A stretch of DNA of 64,000 nucleotides from Alligator mississippiensis (Eukaryota; Chordata; Crocodylia; Alligatoridae). A model generated the notes under the pieces. It did no database searches and was not told the origin of the DNA. It was given only the letters and a program-made list of their open reading frames with translations. The stretch lies in assembly GCF_030867095.1 (NCBI RefSeq), contig NC_081824.1, forward strand, positions 170,074,933 to 170,138,932, given 5' to 3'. Positions 31,210-42,139 of this stretch are shown one piece after another. How positions within the stretch are numbered: the first letter of the stretch is position 1; the number at the start of each line of letters is the position of its first letter. The translations under genes and the position numbers were made by a program.

Positions 31210-33105
31210 GGGATATTCAGCTGTCTTTCAGTACATCTTTGTTTGAAGGGATGAGGTGATTTGGATTTAAAAAAAAGAGAAAACACAAAGCAATCACGAT
31301 TTTGTCATGGCAGTAAGGGCCCTGATTAACACATTGCCTCGATCATCTGTCATAGGACACAGAGGGCAAGATTTTGCTTCACCACAACTAGGAGCCCAAT
31401 GCTGGCCTGGCAGAGGAGATTTCATGTGGTTGCCTGTCCCAGATCAGACAAGCAGGCCCCAGGAGTCCCACATCTTCTTGTGGTTCATGGCTTAACTAAG
31501 CCCGTTAATTGGTGAAGCCTCTAGCTCTTTACTGCACAGAGGAGGAAAGGAAAAAGCTAGGGAGGATGTGAACAAGGACTGGTAATGCGTCACCCATGGA
31601 TATCAATTAATCTGTGGTTAACATTGCTGGCAGGTGGCTAGAACTGAGGTTGTTGTCATTCCATCCTTGCTGTCTTTCGCCTTGAGAGAGGGAAGGAGCA
31701 GCGATTGGAGTGACACAGATAAACAGGAGTAATGTTGAGGAAAGGTAAATCTGAAGCTGGGATAAGGGCTGAAACAGTTACCATAGTTACTTAATATCAA
31801 CATGAAGAGGCAGGCTAAAGAAAGCAGTCTGCTACACAGTGCAATGAGAGGAGTCATCTGGGAGAAAGGGGCTGGTGGGGGGTATACAGCAGTGCTGGTG
31901 CCTGGGTGTAGCCTGTCAGCACTGGTGATTTGGGTTTAATGCTCAGCTGTGCCTCAGTCTCTCTTGGCAAAGCTGAGAGAGGCAGTGGTGCCTAAACCAC
32001 CTCTCCAGTCCTCAGCCCATGGCACAAGTTAGAGAAAACTCATGTCCCTTCAGCTGGTGAGGACCAGTCAGAAGATGATGCATTCCAGCTATAGCCTGCC
32101 TGCTCCCTAGGCCAGAGGTGAGGAAGTGAGAAGCTGTGCTGGCTTTATGTTTCCTGCAATTTCCCTCTGCCCTCCAGGACAGCTGGTAGTGAGACCTATG
32201 ATCTAGCCAATAGTATGCTCTGGATTAAGACTATTAAGTAATTTTGAAGAGGTCACTAACTAGCCATCAGGTAGTAACAACTTTAACGTGATGTGATTTG
32301 ATGTGAACCAGATTTACAAAAGTAAGTTAGAGCTGAACGGCTTCCTTTTCTATCACCCAACCCTAGAGACAACATGTGCCTTGCTCCAAAATAGCTGAAT
32401 ATAAATCAGCCGCAGAGCTGAGCTTGTTTTCTGTGTCAGGAGGGCAGAGTTATAACTCTGGGCAAAACTCATAATCAGGCCCCAGGATTCCCTTTTCAGT
32501 CACCATAGACACAAGTAGGTTGGGTACAGCCTGTCTCAGATTTAGCCAAGCTGATGTGCTGTTGATTTTTGTCTGGGACGCTTGTAGAAATAGAGTTTCT
32601 CCTAAGATTCCTGGTACATGCAGTGTCAGACTGGGTCAGGAGTCCCATGTTAATTAGCCTCTTCTGTCCTAGTTTCTGAAATCAGACTTAGACTCACCTA
32701 TACAAAGCCAGCCTCATTTCTCAAACCCCAGTTCTTTGGGCCGTTGTGCCCAGTGTTGTGCCAAAGGTGGATCTTCCTGGGGACCTAGGTGCTGACAGGG
32801 CCAAGCTGCAAGAGTGCCTGCTGGGAATCTAGCTGAAGTCCTTGTCTGCTGCCTCACATAGGAGACTTTGCCACAAGCAGAGGAGGGGCCCTTGGCAAAC
32901 ATTACGGGAGGTGATGTGACGTCCCCATGCTAGAATGTCCAAATTTCCAGTAACAGCATACAGCAATGGGATTTCTGTCTCTCAGAAATAATAATGAGGT
33001 GAGACACCTCCTTATGACAGAGAGATAATCCAGAGCACCATCTAGGAACCCAGAGAAGCTATTTGTCTGGCCCTCATGCCCTGGCATGCCTTGGAGTGTG
33101 AGTTT
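31210..33105. other. Unique sequence, no gene seen
   Basis: No domain-bearing frame. 31640-31850 and 32215-32340 are non-repetitive and moderately A/T-rich (gactattaagtaattttgaa, taacaactttaacgtgatgt), possible weak regulatory blocks. No repeat ends. Confidence 0.45.
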
Positions 33106-33121
33106 ATATTTTCCTTTAGCC

Positions 33122-33995
33122 CAGGGGTGGGCAATTATTTGGGCTGGAGGGCCAATTAGGGAGTTTTGGTGAGCTACTATGGGCCACAGAGGGTTGGGGG
33201 GAGGGTCCTTAATTAATCCTATCCAGCTCATCTGCCCCACACCCATGGCTGCCGGTGCCAGACACAGCTGGAGGGCAGGGTCTCCATGAAAACTGGCTCA
33301 GGACCCCTGAGGGCAGGGTGGATGGGGTGGGGCTGTGCGCAGGTGGGGAGCAGTGTCCTGGAGTGGGACTGGTGGGCAGAGCCAGGGCCGGGGCCAGGAT
33401 CACAGGATGGTGACAACATAGGGCCTGGGGCAGAGCTGCAATCTTCTCCCCGTATGTCCCTGGGACAGGCGCTGGTTCCACAGGCCGGGGCATGCAGAGA
33501 GTAGATCATGGATCTGCCCTGGGCCCCAGCCCCATGCTGTCACTGCCCCATAATCCTGGCCCTGGCTCCATCCACCTGTCCCACTCTGGGACACCACTCC
33601 CCACCTGCCCACAGCCCCATCCCATCTGCCCAGCCGAGCCTGTCCTGCTTGTGGGGGTTCTGGGTCAGTCTTCATGGGGACCCCACCTGCTTGCTCTGTC
33701 CAGCACCCCAGTGGTGCGTGCGAGGCAGACAGGCTGGGATGCCTGGGCAGTGGGGCCAGATCTGGCAGTGGTGGTGACACTGGCAGTGGCAGCTGGAAGG
33801 AACCACTGCCACCAGGGCTGCCAGGAAGCTGAGTCCTGCTGCTGCACCACCCCTGCCCTGCTGGGCACCCGGGGACAGCGGGACCAGCTGCACATGTTAC
33901 AACCCAAGCTGCCCCCTGTGCCTGGGCTGGGCATGGGTTAGAGAATCCCTTGGTGGGCCAGATCCAGCCTGCGGGCCGTATTTTGCCCACCCCTG
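33122..33995. mobile_element. Long fold-back hAT-like element with target-site duplication
   Basis: The left end is caggggtgggcaattatttg. The right end on the minus strand is caggggtgggcaaaatacgg. Flanking 8-mers are ctttagcc (33114-33121) and ctctagcc (33996-34003), 7 of 8 identical. The 874-bp interior is GC-rich. About 33255-33435 is an inverted copy of about 33505-33700 (compare gagtgggactggtgggcaga with the complement of tccacctgtcccactctggg). A second hairpin region follows at 33760-33860. Large frames on both strands (207 and 149 codons) are mirror by-products. It belongs to the same terminal family as 25976-26161 but with an added palindromic cargo. Confidence 0.9.
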
Positions 33996-34004
33996 CTCTA
34001 GCCA

Positions 34005-34685
34005 CTGAGAGCAAGTATAACAATGAATGGGAGCGACTGCTTCAGCTCACATGGGACAGGCTTGGGCTGCAGGTGCTAAAGATCCCAGGTGTCACCCTTG
34101 CCCTTTGGCAGTGCTGTCTGTGTGCACATAGCTGCAGCATGTTATTTGTTCAGTCTCAAGCCCAAGAAGACCTTGAAGAAACAGAGTGGACTTGACAGCA
34201 AGGATGCAAGGTGGGTGTAACCAGGGGAACTCTCACATCAGGCACAATGCTAGCCATAAACCATGCGCCAAGCTGTGAGGAAGAGGTCAGCAGGCAGCTG
34301 GGCTCACAGGGCTCGGTGCTCTCCAGAGGCTGTAGCTGAGTTGCTTGTGTTGGCTGGCTGGGAACTGTAACCATGGCAGCAGCAGCTTCTGCTTTTCACC
34401 ATGGCTTGGGGGACAGTAAGGAAGAAACGAAAAGAAAAAGATTAGAAATTCTAATAATTATGCAGAAATTGCAACCTGCCAGTGGATCTGATTTTCCAAG
34501 CCACTTTGACCTGGGCAGGGTGTGCTCCTGGGCACAGTTCTTGTAGACAGCCAAGCACGTGCACAGAGAGGTCAGCTCAATAATGAGGCTTGGGTGATAG
34601 GGGAAGGGGCTTTGCTGTGCCCTTTGCACCGCAGGTGCTCTCATTACACTGAGAGAGAGCGTGCATGGGGCTGACGGAGATGCCA
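34005..34685. other. Unique sequence, no gene seen
   Basis: No gene or repeat end recognised. Short frames of up to 104 codons (34396-34710, minus) have no domain. Confidence 0.45.
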
Positions 34686-34689
34686 GGAC

Positions 34690-34985
34690 CCTTGCTGTGG
34701 AATTAATCAAAGCACCTGAAGCTTCTCTATATTTTTATATTAAAAAAAAAATCTCAGTATATTGGTGAAAAGGGGAATCACTAAGTTGCTGTTAAGCGAC
34801 ATGTTGAGACACGAAATCAAGTGGAATGTTACATTTTTAAATGAGTTTTTTGACAGTTCTCTCCCCTGTGTCTTACTAATCTTCAGCTCCTGTGAGATTG
34901 CTCCCCTTCCTCACGTGCTCCCCATTCTTGGCTTTTTCTGAACCAATTTATCCTGCTGCTGTAATTTGGGTGTTCAAGGCGGGGC
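34690..34985. promoter_or_regulatory. Candidate conserved non-coding block
   Basis: Non-repetitive A/T-rich stretch with gttaagcgacatgttgagac, acgaaatcaagtggaatgtt and aaccaatttatcctgctgct, grading into a GC-rich edge (ggcggggcggagggggagaa). The mixture of rare CpGs and TAAT-poor A/T text looks like selected non-coding DNA. Conservation not tested. Confidence 0.3.
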
Positions 34986-34989
34986 GGAG

Positions 34990-37310
34990 GGGGAGAAGGG
35001 CAGGATTGTTTCCTTTGTCAGGGCAAAGCCAGCATGTTTGAAAGGCTAGATTATAGGGCTGGTCCTCGGAAGAACTGCACGGCTGTGGTGGGAGTAGAGG
35101 GTATAGGGCCAGATAGGATCACAAACTTCTCAGAAGAGCTGGGAAGATGGAAAGTCCCAAAGACTGAGCTAAGTTGGAGGTTGTGTGTGTGTGTGGGCAG
35201 GGGAGAGAGTATATGGAGCCTTCTTCAAAGCAGGTTCAGCAGCAAGAGCATGGCTAGATTTTCAGAGGTGGGGAGACAAACTCATGAGGTGTCATCCTCC
35301 TCCCCACCCTTCCCAAACTTTTATAGCTCTCCCCCTTGTGTGTGTAGGGGGTGTGATTTGCTGCCAGGGAGCATGCCGCCCTGAGTTGGGCATGTTCCGT
35401 GGAAGGAAGCCTTTCACCATTTGATGGCTTCCTGAGGGAATGGTGGCCTAGGGCAGTTTCACTTCCAGCCTCCCATGTATATACTGCCTTGGCCAGCAGC
35501 AGCCCTTTTTTTAGATGGCTGCCCACAGGCTGGAGTAATCTCAGGAATGTCCGTGCTGTGTCTCCTCTGTGCTTTTGGAGTCGAAACTGCTCTGGGAACA
35601 CTTTGCACCTGGTTTTACATGGGCTGGAAGCCAAGTTGGGACAGCAAGGGCTGCTGAGTGTGTTTCGGTACTGTCTTCTCAAATGCCTGTCTCCTGTTAG
35701 TGACCAGCCAACGTGACTATAGCAGACTGCAGCTTGCCCACAGCTGAATGACCTAGTTCTCTGGGTTAAGCAATTAGGGAGGGAACAAGTGCTGAATTAT
35801 TTGATCCTTGCCGCTGATAGTGTTGATGATATCATCCTTGTCCTAGGCATGATAGCAATTTAGTTTCAGGTAGGCATGGACTCAATAGCTCTGGTTACTA
35901 TCAGTACAGTTCACTTCCATGGCTTCCTGGGAAGCTGGCCCGCTCTTGCAGAAATCAGCCTGCAACTCAACTCACAACCAGAGCAGCCCCTTCTCCCCCT
36001 CACCATTGCCCTGCCCCTCCCCAGTGTGTGATGTTTGTTCCTCTTATACTAAACACCCTCTCTGCAAAGACCTCCCTAACCCCACCAGAGGAAGGGCTGT
36101 CATGTGGAGAGGTCAGCAGGGAGGGAAGGGGTTACTTATCCTGTGCTGTAAGTGCCGATGCAGTGAAGCCCCTGCCCTGAGCAATGAACAGATGCCAGCC
36201 AGTAAAAGAGAGGAGAGAGGGGCTGCAGGGGTTGGTCTGTAATGTATGTAGCTTGTTCTGGATTTGGATGTGTGATGCTGTGGGTAATGGGACAGGTACC
36301 GCAGGGGGCTTGATACTTCGTGGGAGAGCTGATGGCAAGGGAAGGTGTCTGATCTCCAGGTCACTGTGAATCCTTCAGGCAGTGGACTGGGTGGGGAACC
36401 CAGTCCATTCTGTGGTGGCCTGTAGCAAAGCTATTTTTATGGCCAGCACCAACCTCTGAGTTTTATCAAAATGCTATTAACACATACTGATATTATAGTA
36501 GTGAGGGAAGCAATCTCAGTCAGCAGGGTTCCTGTGACAGATAACGAAGGGGGGAGGGCTTCCATTATGGAATAACAATGAGTCCCTTTCTATATATCAG
36601 GTCTGGAGTTGACCGCTGTCCTGTTCATCTGGCCCCAGTCCAGCAACCCCTACCCTGCCTCCTCCAACCATGCAGCTATGCATGGTCCGTAGATGGAAAA
36701 CACACTGTAATTCCCTCTGGGTTCTTCAGGACTGCGCAGCGCTCCTGGTCACTGACAATTTAATCTCATTGAGCAGCAGGATGGAAGAGAGCAGGGATGC
36801 CTTGCTTTGAAACATCTTACACCTTTGTGAGTGTGGTTGCAGAGGCACATATATTGGTGGATACATATCTGCATGAGCATCCAGGTATGTATGTGCAGCT
36901 GGAAATATGTGTATGCACATCTGGTTGTGATCACCAAGCAAATGCATAACAATAATATAGCTCCACAGAAAGGGATACACAGATGTTACTGAAAGAGGGT
37001 TAAACACTCCCAATTACATGCAGATGGTTCTTGGCTCACTGGCAGGTTCCTAGAGTTTGAGCTTCCCAAAAATCATGACTGAGGACATTTTGCTGTCCTC
37101 CATCAAATTTTCTGTGGCACTTTTCAGTTATTTCCACTTGCAAAAAGCTCAAATCAGAAATGACACAAATCTTAAAACTCCATTTTGGCTCTCTCCCTTC
37201 GACAGGTGTTTGAGGCAGTGGAATAAAGTCAGGACCAGTAGGCTAGGGAGGAATAGGCTGTCATGTCCGATGAGGAGGCCCTGGCCTGAATGAGGGAGCT
37301 TCTAGGCTGA
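34990..37310. other. Mostly unique sequence, no gene supported
   Basis: Contains a short TG run (35180-35196) and frames of 100-142 codons on opposing strands around 35034-35716. None shows a recognisable domain or a credible splice layout. 36830-36920 is rich in imperfect gtatgtatgtg/catatat words. Confidence 0.45.
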
Positions 37311-37319
37311 TGACTGCTC

Positions 37320-37565
37320 ACTTCCCCAATCCATCATTTTCGCTACAGACCATTAAAAATTAACCAAACTGTGTTCATCATTAACATGCAGCAGCTTTGT
37401 TCTTGAAGCTCCCAGTGCCTGTTTCCAGGACTTTTGTTATGTATTTTTCAGCACTTTGTCTCTTTAATTGTCTGCTTCTCTCTGACATGCTGGGCTGTGG
37501 CTTGCAAGTCAGCTGCAGAGAGCAGAGGGGTGCTTTTGTTGTTGCAGAATAGAAGTTAGTGATGG
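37320..37565. promoter_or_regulatory. Candidate conserved non-coding block
   Basis: Reads cattttcgctacagaccatt, aaaaattaaccaaactgtgt, catcattaacatgcagcagc and tctctttaattgtctgcttc. Non-repetitive, with several TTAA/TAAT cores. Enhancer-like by texture only. Confidence 0.3.
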
Positions 37566-37569
37566 AAAA

Positions 37570-38580
37570 GGTCCAGCAAGTCCCAGACAGTCCATCCTCT
37601 GGACCCCAGCATTGTTCTCAGCAGTTGACTGGACCAGGCCATCTTCCCTAGGGAGATGACTCGGTCTATCTCAGTATGAGGAAATTGTTTCCTGGCACTG
37701 TATTTTTATTTTATTCAGATCACCCTAGTTCTTCCTAGTTCTATCCAGTTTGGAATCCCCTGGGTAATCCCTTTTCCTTTTTGATCTGCCCACTTATATA
37801 CACAAGAATAGTTGTCCCTTTCCTTTCTTATTCATTATTTGGGCCCCCTCTTTTCACAGGGGGACTGGCTACACTGGTCTTTGGATCAGGCCTGTTGACT
37901 CCAACAGGGACAGGTCCATGTGAGAGGGTAGGAGAACTGGGCTGTATACATGTTAAATTTTGTCCCAATGAAATGACTCCTCTAATGTGCCGAGCACTGC
38001 AGAGTTAGAGGTGATATCCCCCCTGCCTCACCCCAGTCTCTCTTCTCTGACTAAAAGCATTATAGCATCCCATTGCTGCCTTTTCCCCAGATTCTAGCTA
38101 CGAGCCATGGCTACAGCCCAGTGTAAATTGTACTGCCTGGCTTTCTATGCACAACAGGTGCTGTGCAACAGTCATGGCAGCTGGAATGTGATGGAACAAG
38201 CAACAGGCTGAGGTGTCAGGGGTTTGCTGCCGCCAACATGGGTTTCGCTTTAGTTCTTGGTGTTGCTAATGGGAGTGGGAAGTCCTCTTGGGAGGAGCAG
38301 GATGGAACAGATGGATTCTGAGGCCGTGAAGTGCTCCTCCATGCTCCATGGTCCAGAGTGAAGGAAAGGACCCAGAGAGCACATTCAGCTACATGGCATG
38401 TACCCTACCCCCCTGCAGCCTCCTCACAGTTCTTCATTCTGGGTAACCTAAGGGAAAGCAATAAATTGTAACCAGGAATAGGAAGGGAGGAACCAAATCT
38501 GGACTTCTGATAGCACAAGGTGCTGGGTGCCAGCCCTGAGCACTTGCAGGCAGCCAGTTTCTTTCAGCTTCAAACCACTA
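37570..38580. other. Unique sequence, no gene seen
   Basis: Short frames only. No repeat ends were recognised before the inverted-repeat element starts. Confidence 0.45.
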
Positions 38581-38589
38581 TTGCACTTT

Positions 38590-39640
38590 GCCTGAGCGCA
38601 GACATTCGGGGGGGAGGGGGTTAGGGAGAGGTTAGATTGTGTTAAAAATGGCCACCCAGTCTAAGGTTAGTTGGGATAAGGGAGCCAAGGGGCAAGCAGG
38701 TTTGGGGGAGGAATGGGAGGTGGTGGGCAGACAAGATCCACAGGAGTGATGGGGATGCAGGTGGGATCCACTCCACAGGAGGGACTGGAGGGGCAGGTAG
38801 GGTCTACGGTCACAATAAGTGTGCAGGTGGGATCCACAGGGGAAGTAAGGGGGGCAGGTGGGATCTGTGGGAGGGATTTGGGGGGCAGGTAGGATCTGCA
38901 AGACTGATTGGGGGGATTGGGGGTGCATAGGGTGTCCGTGGGAGGGATCATAGCGGTAGGTGGGATCTGAAGGAGTGATGGGAGGGCAGGCAGGGTCTGT
39001 AGGTGGTTGCTGGGATCCAGGAGGGTTTGGTAGGATAAGGGGAGATTGCAGGGCCAGCCTGAGGGTTTAAGCGGGACCAGGGACTATTTTTATCCCCCTG
39101 CCCCCCCCCCCTCCTTCCAACAAACCTACACCCACATCCCTCCTGCCCCTGCCCCCTACCAATACTTACTTCCTTGGCTCCCAGCAGCAGTGGACACTGA
39201 CAAAAACCAGGGGCACCCGGAGTGTTTTGGAGGATGGAGAGCCTTGGGGGGCTGGTTTCTTGGGGGAAGGCCAGGGCCCGGGGGGTTTGGAAGGAGGGGC
39301 TACAAATAGCCGAGTGCTGGAGAATGGGTATAAGAAACACAGCCCTGGGGCTGGCAGCTGGGCTTTCCCAGCCCTGGGGCTGCACAGGTAACTGCAGAAG
39401 TTCTATTCACCAGTCTAACCTAGATCAATTAAGTTTGAATGTACATCAATTCAGGTATGTACGCAGAACTTCTGTACTGTTATGGGTTTAGATTGATTTC
39501 TGATCACTGATACCAGGTCAAAATGCAAGGCCTGCACCTGGGTGAACTAAGTTAGCCTGGGTGGCCATTTTTAACATGATCTAACCTCCCCCTACCGCCC
39601 CTCTCCACCGCCCCCCCCGCCAAATGTCTGCACTTAGCCT
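38590..39640. mobile_element. Non-autonomous DNA element with about 90-bp terminal inverted repeats
   Basis: Left end ctgagcgcagacattcgggg, then ggttagattgtgttaaaaat and ggccacccagtctaaggtta. Right end on the minus strand ctaagtgcagacatttggcg, then ggttagatcatgttaaaaat and ggccacccaggctaacttag. The arms align over about 90 bases around a variable G-rich run. About 1.05 kb overall. The interior carries a 32-bp-period minisatellite (38715-39010), a C run (39095-39113) and a 10-bp inverted pair cagaagttct/agaacttctg (39394-39480). No transposase; superfamily not determined because the flanking duplication is unclear. Confidence 0.8.
38715..39010. repeat. Minisatellite, period about 32 bp
   Basis: About nine degenerate units of the form gggcaggtgggatccacagg plus aggatgg-like filler, starting near 38722, 38756, 38790, 38821, 38853, 38885, 38918, 38953 and 38983. 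It lies wholly inside the long-TIR element. Confidence 0.75.
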
Positions 39641-39644
39641 TTGA

Positions 39645-39970
39645 GTACAGGCCAGCTGGCTTGGATCCAATAAAACCTGACTCAGGCCCTTGCCCACAGC
39701 TGCACACCTGTAGGTTGAATGGGGTTGGCATTAATTCTGCACATGTAAAGTTAATGTCTGCTCAGAGTCCTCCAGCACTGGAACAGAAAGGCAGAGGCAC
39801 TGACTTACCAGCAGCAGAGATATAGACTTTGGTGGCTTTGTTTAGGTGGATATAAGATTTAGCACTGAGTTTCAAGTACAGCAAGAAACAGCAGGGCACC
39901 AAGTTATTGGGCCTGATATAAGGATGACTGTGTGAAATCCTGTGGGCTGAGTTATACTGGAGATCAGACA
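39645..39970. other. Unique spacer, no gene seen
   Basis: No recognised feature between the long-TIR element and the next hAT copy. Confidence 0.5.
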
Positions 39971-39974
39971 ACAC

Positions 39975-40293
39975 CAGAGATTGTCAACCAGAGTGCTGTA
40001 CTACCCTGGGCTGCCTTGAGATCCTTTCAAGGATGTCGCAAGGTGCCATGCAATGTTAGCACTATCAGGTGTGCAAATACAATTCACAGGATAAACTCAG
40101 AGTTTTCAAATAGGAATCTGTACTATTAAAAACATTCTGAGCTGTTGGGACCTGAGTTCTTTGCAACAGAAGAATTGCTCCAGTAATTTTTCTGTAGTAA
40201 AAAAACAAGTCAAAACTAGGAGCTAACATTTTCTGAGGGATGCCTCAAGTCTATCGAAGGGTACTTTAAGTCCAAAAAGGTTGAAAACCACTG
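39975..40293. mobile_element. Non-autonomous hAT-like element, TTCTCAACC family, copy 2
   Basis: The left end is cagagattgtcaaccagagt. The right end on the minus strand is cagtggttttcaacctttt. Flanking 8-mers gacaacac (39967-39974) and gactagac (40294-40301) agree at 6 of 8. The interior shares cagaagaattgctc and taacattttctgaggg with the 18226 copy. Confidence 0.8.
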
Positions 40294-40336
40294 GACTAGA
40301 CAATCAGGGTCTCTCCTGGACTTAAACCCTATGGGT

Positions 40337-41470
40337 TGTTACCAGAAGCAGCTGGGTCTTTGATCTCATTGACACTGGGTGTTTCCCAGTGGGAACTATC
40401 AGGTGGATAAGGCATCACGGCTTGCTGGTATGACCGGCTGGCTGGTAGTGACCTAGCCCAGGGGTTTTGAAAGGGCAAAAGATGATTGGAGGACTTGGGA
40501 TTCCCTTTCCTCACCAATCAGGCCCCAGAGACTCACCCTCCATGTCCCTTGATTGGCCCCTTGGGTCACGCGGGGTGGGGGGGATAAAAGGGGCAGCACG
40601 GCTGACTCCGGGAAGAGACCAGCGAGGGACCACGAAGAAGGAGCTTCAAAGAGCTGGCAAGAACTGGGCCAGCAGGACAGGAGCAGTTGCCCCAGAAGAG
40701 CCTGAAGGAGCAGGACCTGCAGGCAGCAGTTGGACCCTGAGCAGCATGGCGTGTAGCCGGCAGGAGAGGCTTCCTGCTGGGCTCCAGGATCCCCTACGAG
40801 AGGCTGTGGCCAGCAGGAGAGGCTTCCCTGCTCCAGCAAGGATCTGAGCAGTGACCTGAGAGGCTCCCAGCTCGGTTCCCAGCTCCTCCAATCAGAGGCC
40901 AGGTAGCTCGAAGTGAGGCTGGGGCTCCAGGAGGGTCAAGACCCCTAGCAGCTAGAAGCACTACTGCCAGTAGTGGTTGTGTGGCAGTGTTTCTGCCTAC
41001 CATGTGGGAGATCTGCATTCAAGTCCCAGCTGGGATGAGTGAGTAAATCTTGCAGTGGAAAGGGGCCATTGTGCTTTTCTCCCCCTCCAGTGACCCAGGC
41101 CCTATATTTCTTTGTCCTTTGACATTTTGTATTTTGTGCCTTTTTATATTTCCCCAACCAGTATTGTTTGCTCTGCTGTTTGTGTTTTATATTTTGTTAA
41201 CCCTGTCTTTTGTCAATGATTGTAGGTGTCTAACCTTTGTTGAATCCTGCCCCTTGGGACATTGTAGTGTCCACTATACCCCCTGATTTATGCCTGTTAT
41301 GTTCCCAGTATTGTTCCCTCATTAAAAGGTATATGGTTAAGTCCCCAGTGGTGGTCTGGCTCTGCTCTATAGGGGGAGGAGAGTCCCTACACCTCCCACA
41401 GCGCTTGTGCACCTGCTTTGATCCCTTCAATTGGAGAGGGGGTACCTTTTGGAGTACCGCCCAGGTTACA
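40337..41470 (+). mobile_element. LTR-like relic (possible solo LTR)
   Basis: About 1.13 kb that begins TGTTACC and ends GGTTACA, i.e. TG..CA with a short inverted terminal match. It contains the parts expected of an LTR in order: an upstream attgg box, a TATA-like ggataaaagggg near 40582, a long GC-rich leader-like part, then a T-rich stretch with attaaa near 41325 close to the end. No internal retroviral genes were seen on either side, so it would be a solo LTR. No convincing flanking duplication was found, so it is old or mis-bounded. A tRNA-like piece sits inside (40955-41035). Confidence 0.4.
40955..41035 (+). repeat. tRNA-like (SINE-head-like) sequence
   Basis: Reads ccagtagtggttgtgtggca, then gtttctgcctaccatgtggg and agatctgcattcaagtccca. 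It has an A-box-like tagtggttgtgtgg and, about 43 bases on, a B-box-like attcaagtccc, the spacing of a tRNA promoter. It is not a tRNA gene: the acceptor arms do not pair. It is either a SINE head inserted into, or captured by, the surrounding LTR-like sequence. Confidence 0.45.
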
Positions 41471-41734
41471 CTGGCATATTTACCATTGTAACTCTGATCC
41501 AGATGCGCTTAAAGTCCACTTTTTTTCACTTGGTTTCAGCAGGCTTTGGATCAGGCCTAGTGTCATTTAGAACTGCTCTGGGCAGGGTTAGACAACAACG
41601 TAGTTATATTGTGGTTAAACCACTGTGTCACCTAACGGTGGATAAACCATTGGCTATGGCAATGATGGGAAATCTTTTGGGGAAAAGGCTTGTGAAGACC
41701 TCCCCTTTCAATGCTTTGATGTCTGGCACTGTTG

Positions 41735-42135
41735 AAATTTAATAATTAAAGAGCTGCTTTCACATGTGTTTTTTTTAATCATCTAACAGCGTGAAATAAG
41801 CCATTCCATAATTAATTGACAAAGTCGAACTCTGAATTCCAGCTCCGGAGCTGAGGGTGTGGGCTCAGCTTTTGCAGACAAATGATGTGCGAAGTAATTG
41901 CTTAATGAGAAAAAGAAAGATATTAACATAAGATTTGTCAGCTTCCTCGTAGGAATTCATCACAGTGAACCTGTGGCTTCGGATGGGATTTACGCCACTA
42001 ATTCATCACTAATTAACGTTCTAAATTGGCCAGACATGAAGGGAGGGGGGAATTCTAGATGTCTTCAGTGAAAGAGAGAGAAATAAAAATAATATCTTTG
42101 TAAGGTACAAGCCAATAAATGAAAGAAAAAGGAGA
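41735..42135. promoter_or_regulatory. Strong candidate conserved non-coding element
   Basis: Non-repetitive, A/T-rich with rare CpGs and dense homeodomain-type sites: aataattaaagagctg, ccattccataattaattgac, gtaattgcttaatgag and cactaattcatcactaatta. It also holds ttaacgttctaaattggc and ggatgggatttacgcc (TTTACG, a posterior-HOX/CDX-type core). The texture is that of deeply conserved developmental enhancers. It has no open frame or splice signal. This is the block I would check first for conservation. Confidence 0.5.
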
Positions 42136-42139
42136 TGAA

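Noticed and set aside
33400-34023. 207-codon minus frame and overlapping frames on the other strand
   Set aside because: It lies inside a GC-rich fold-back hAT element. Frames on both strands mirror each other, as a palindrome predicts.
38715-39010. CRISPR-like array
   Set aside because: The units are a degenerate 32-bp minisatellite without distinct spacers, in vertebrate DNA.
40453-40847. Frames of 126-128 codons on both strands
   Set aside because: They lie in the GC-rich part of the LTR-like relic. No protein similarity.
40337-41470. Full retroviral element
   Set aside because: Only an LTR-like unit is visible; no gag, pol or env similarity was found on either side within the window.
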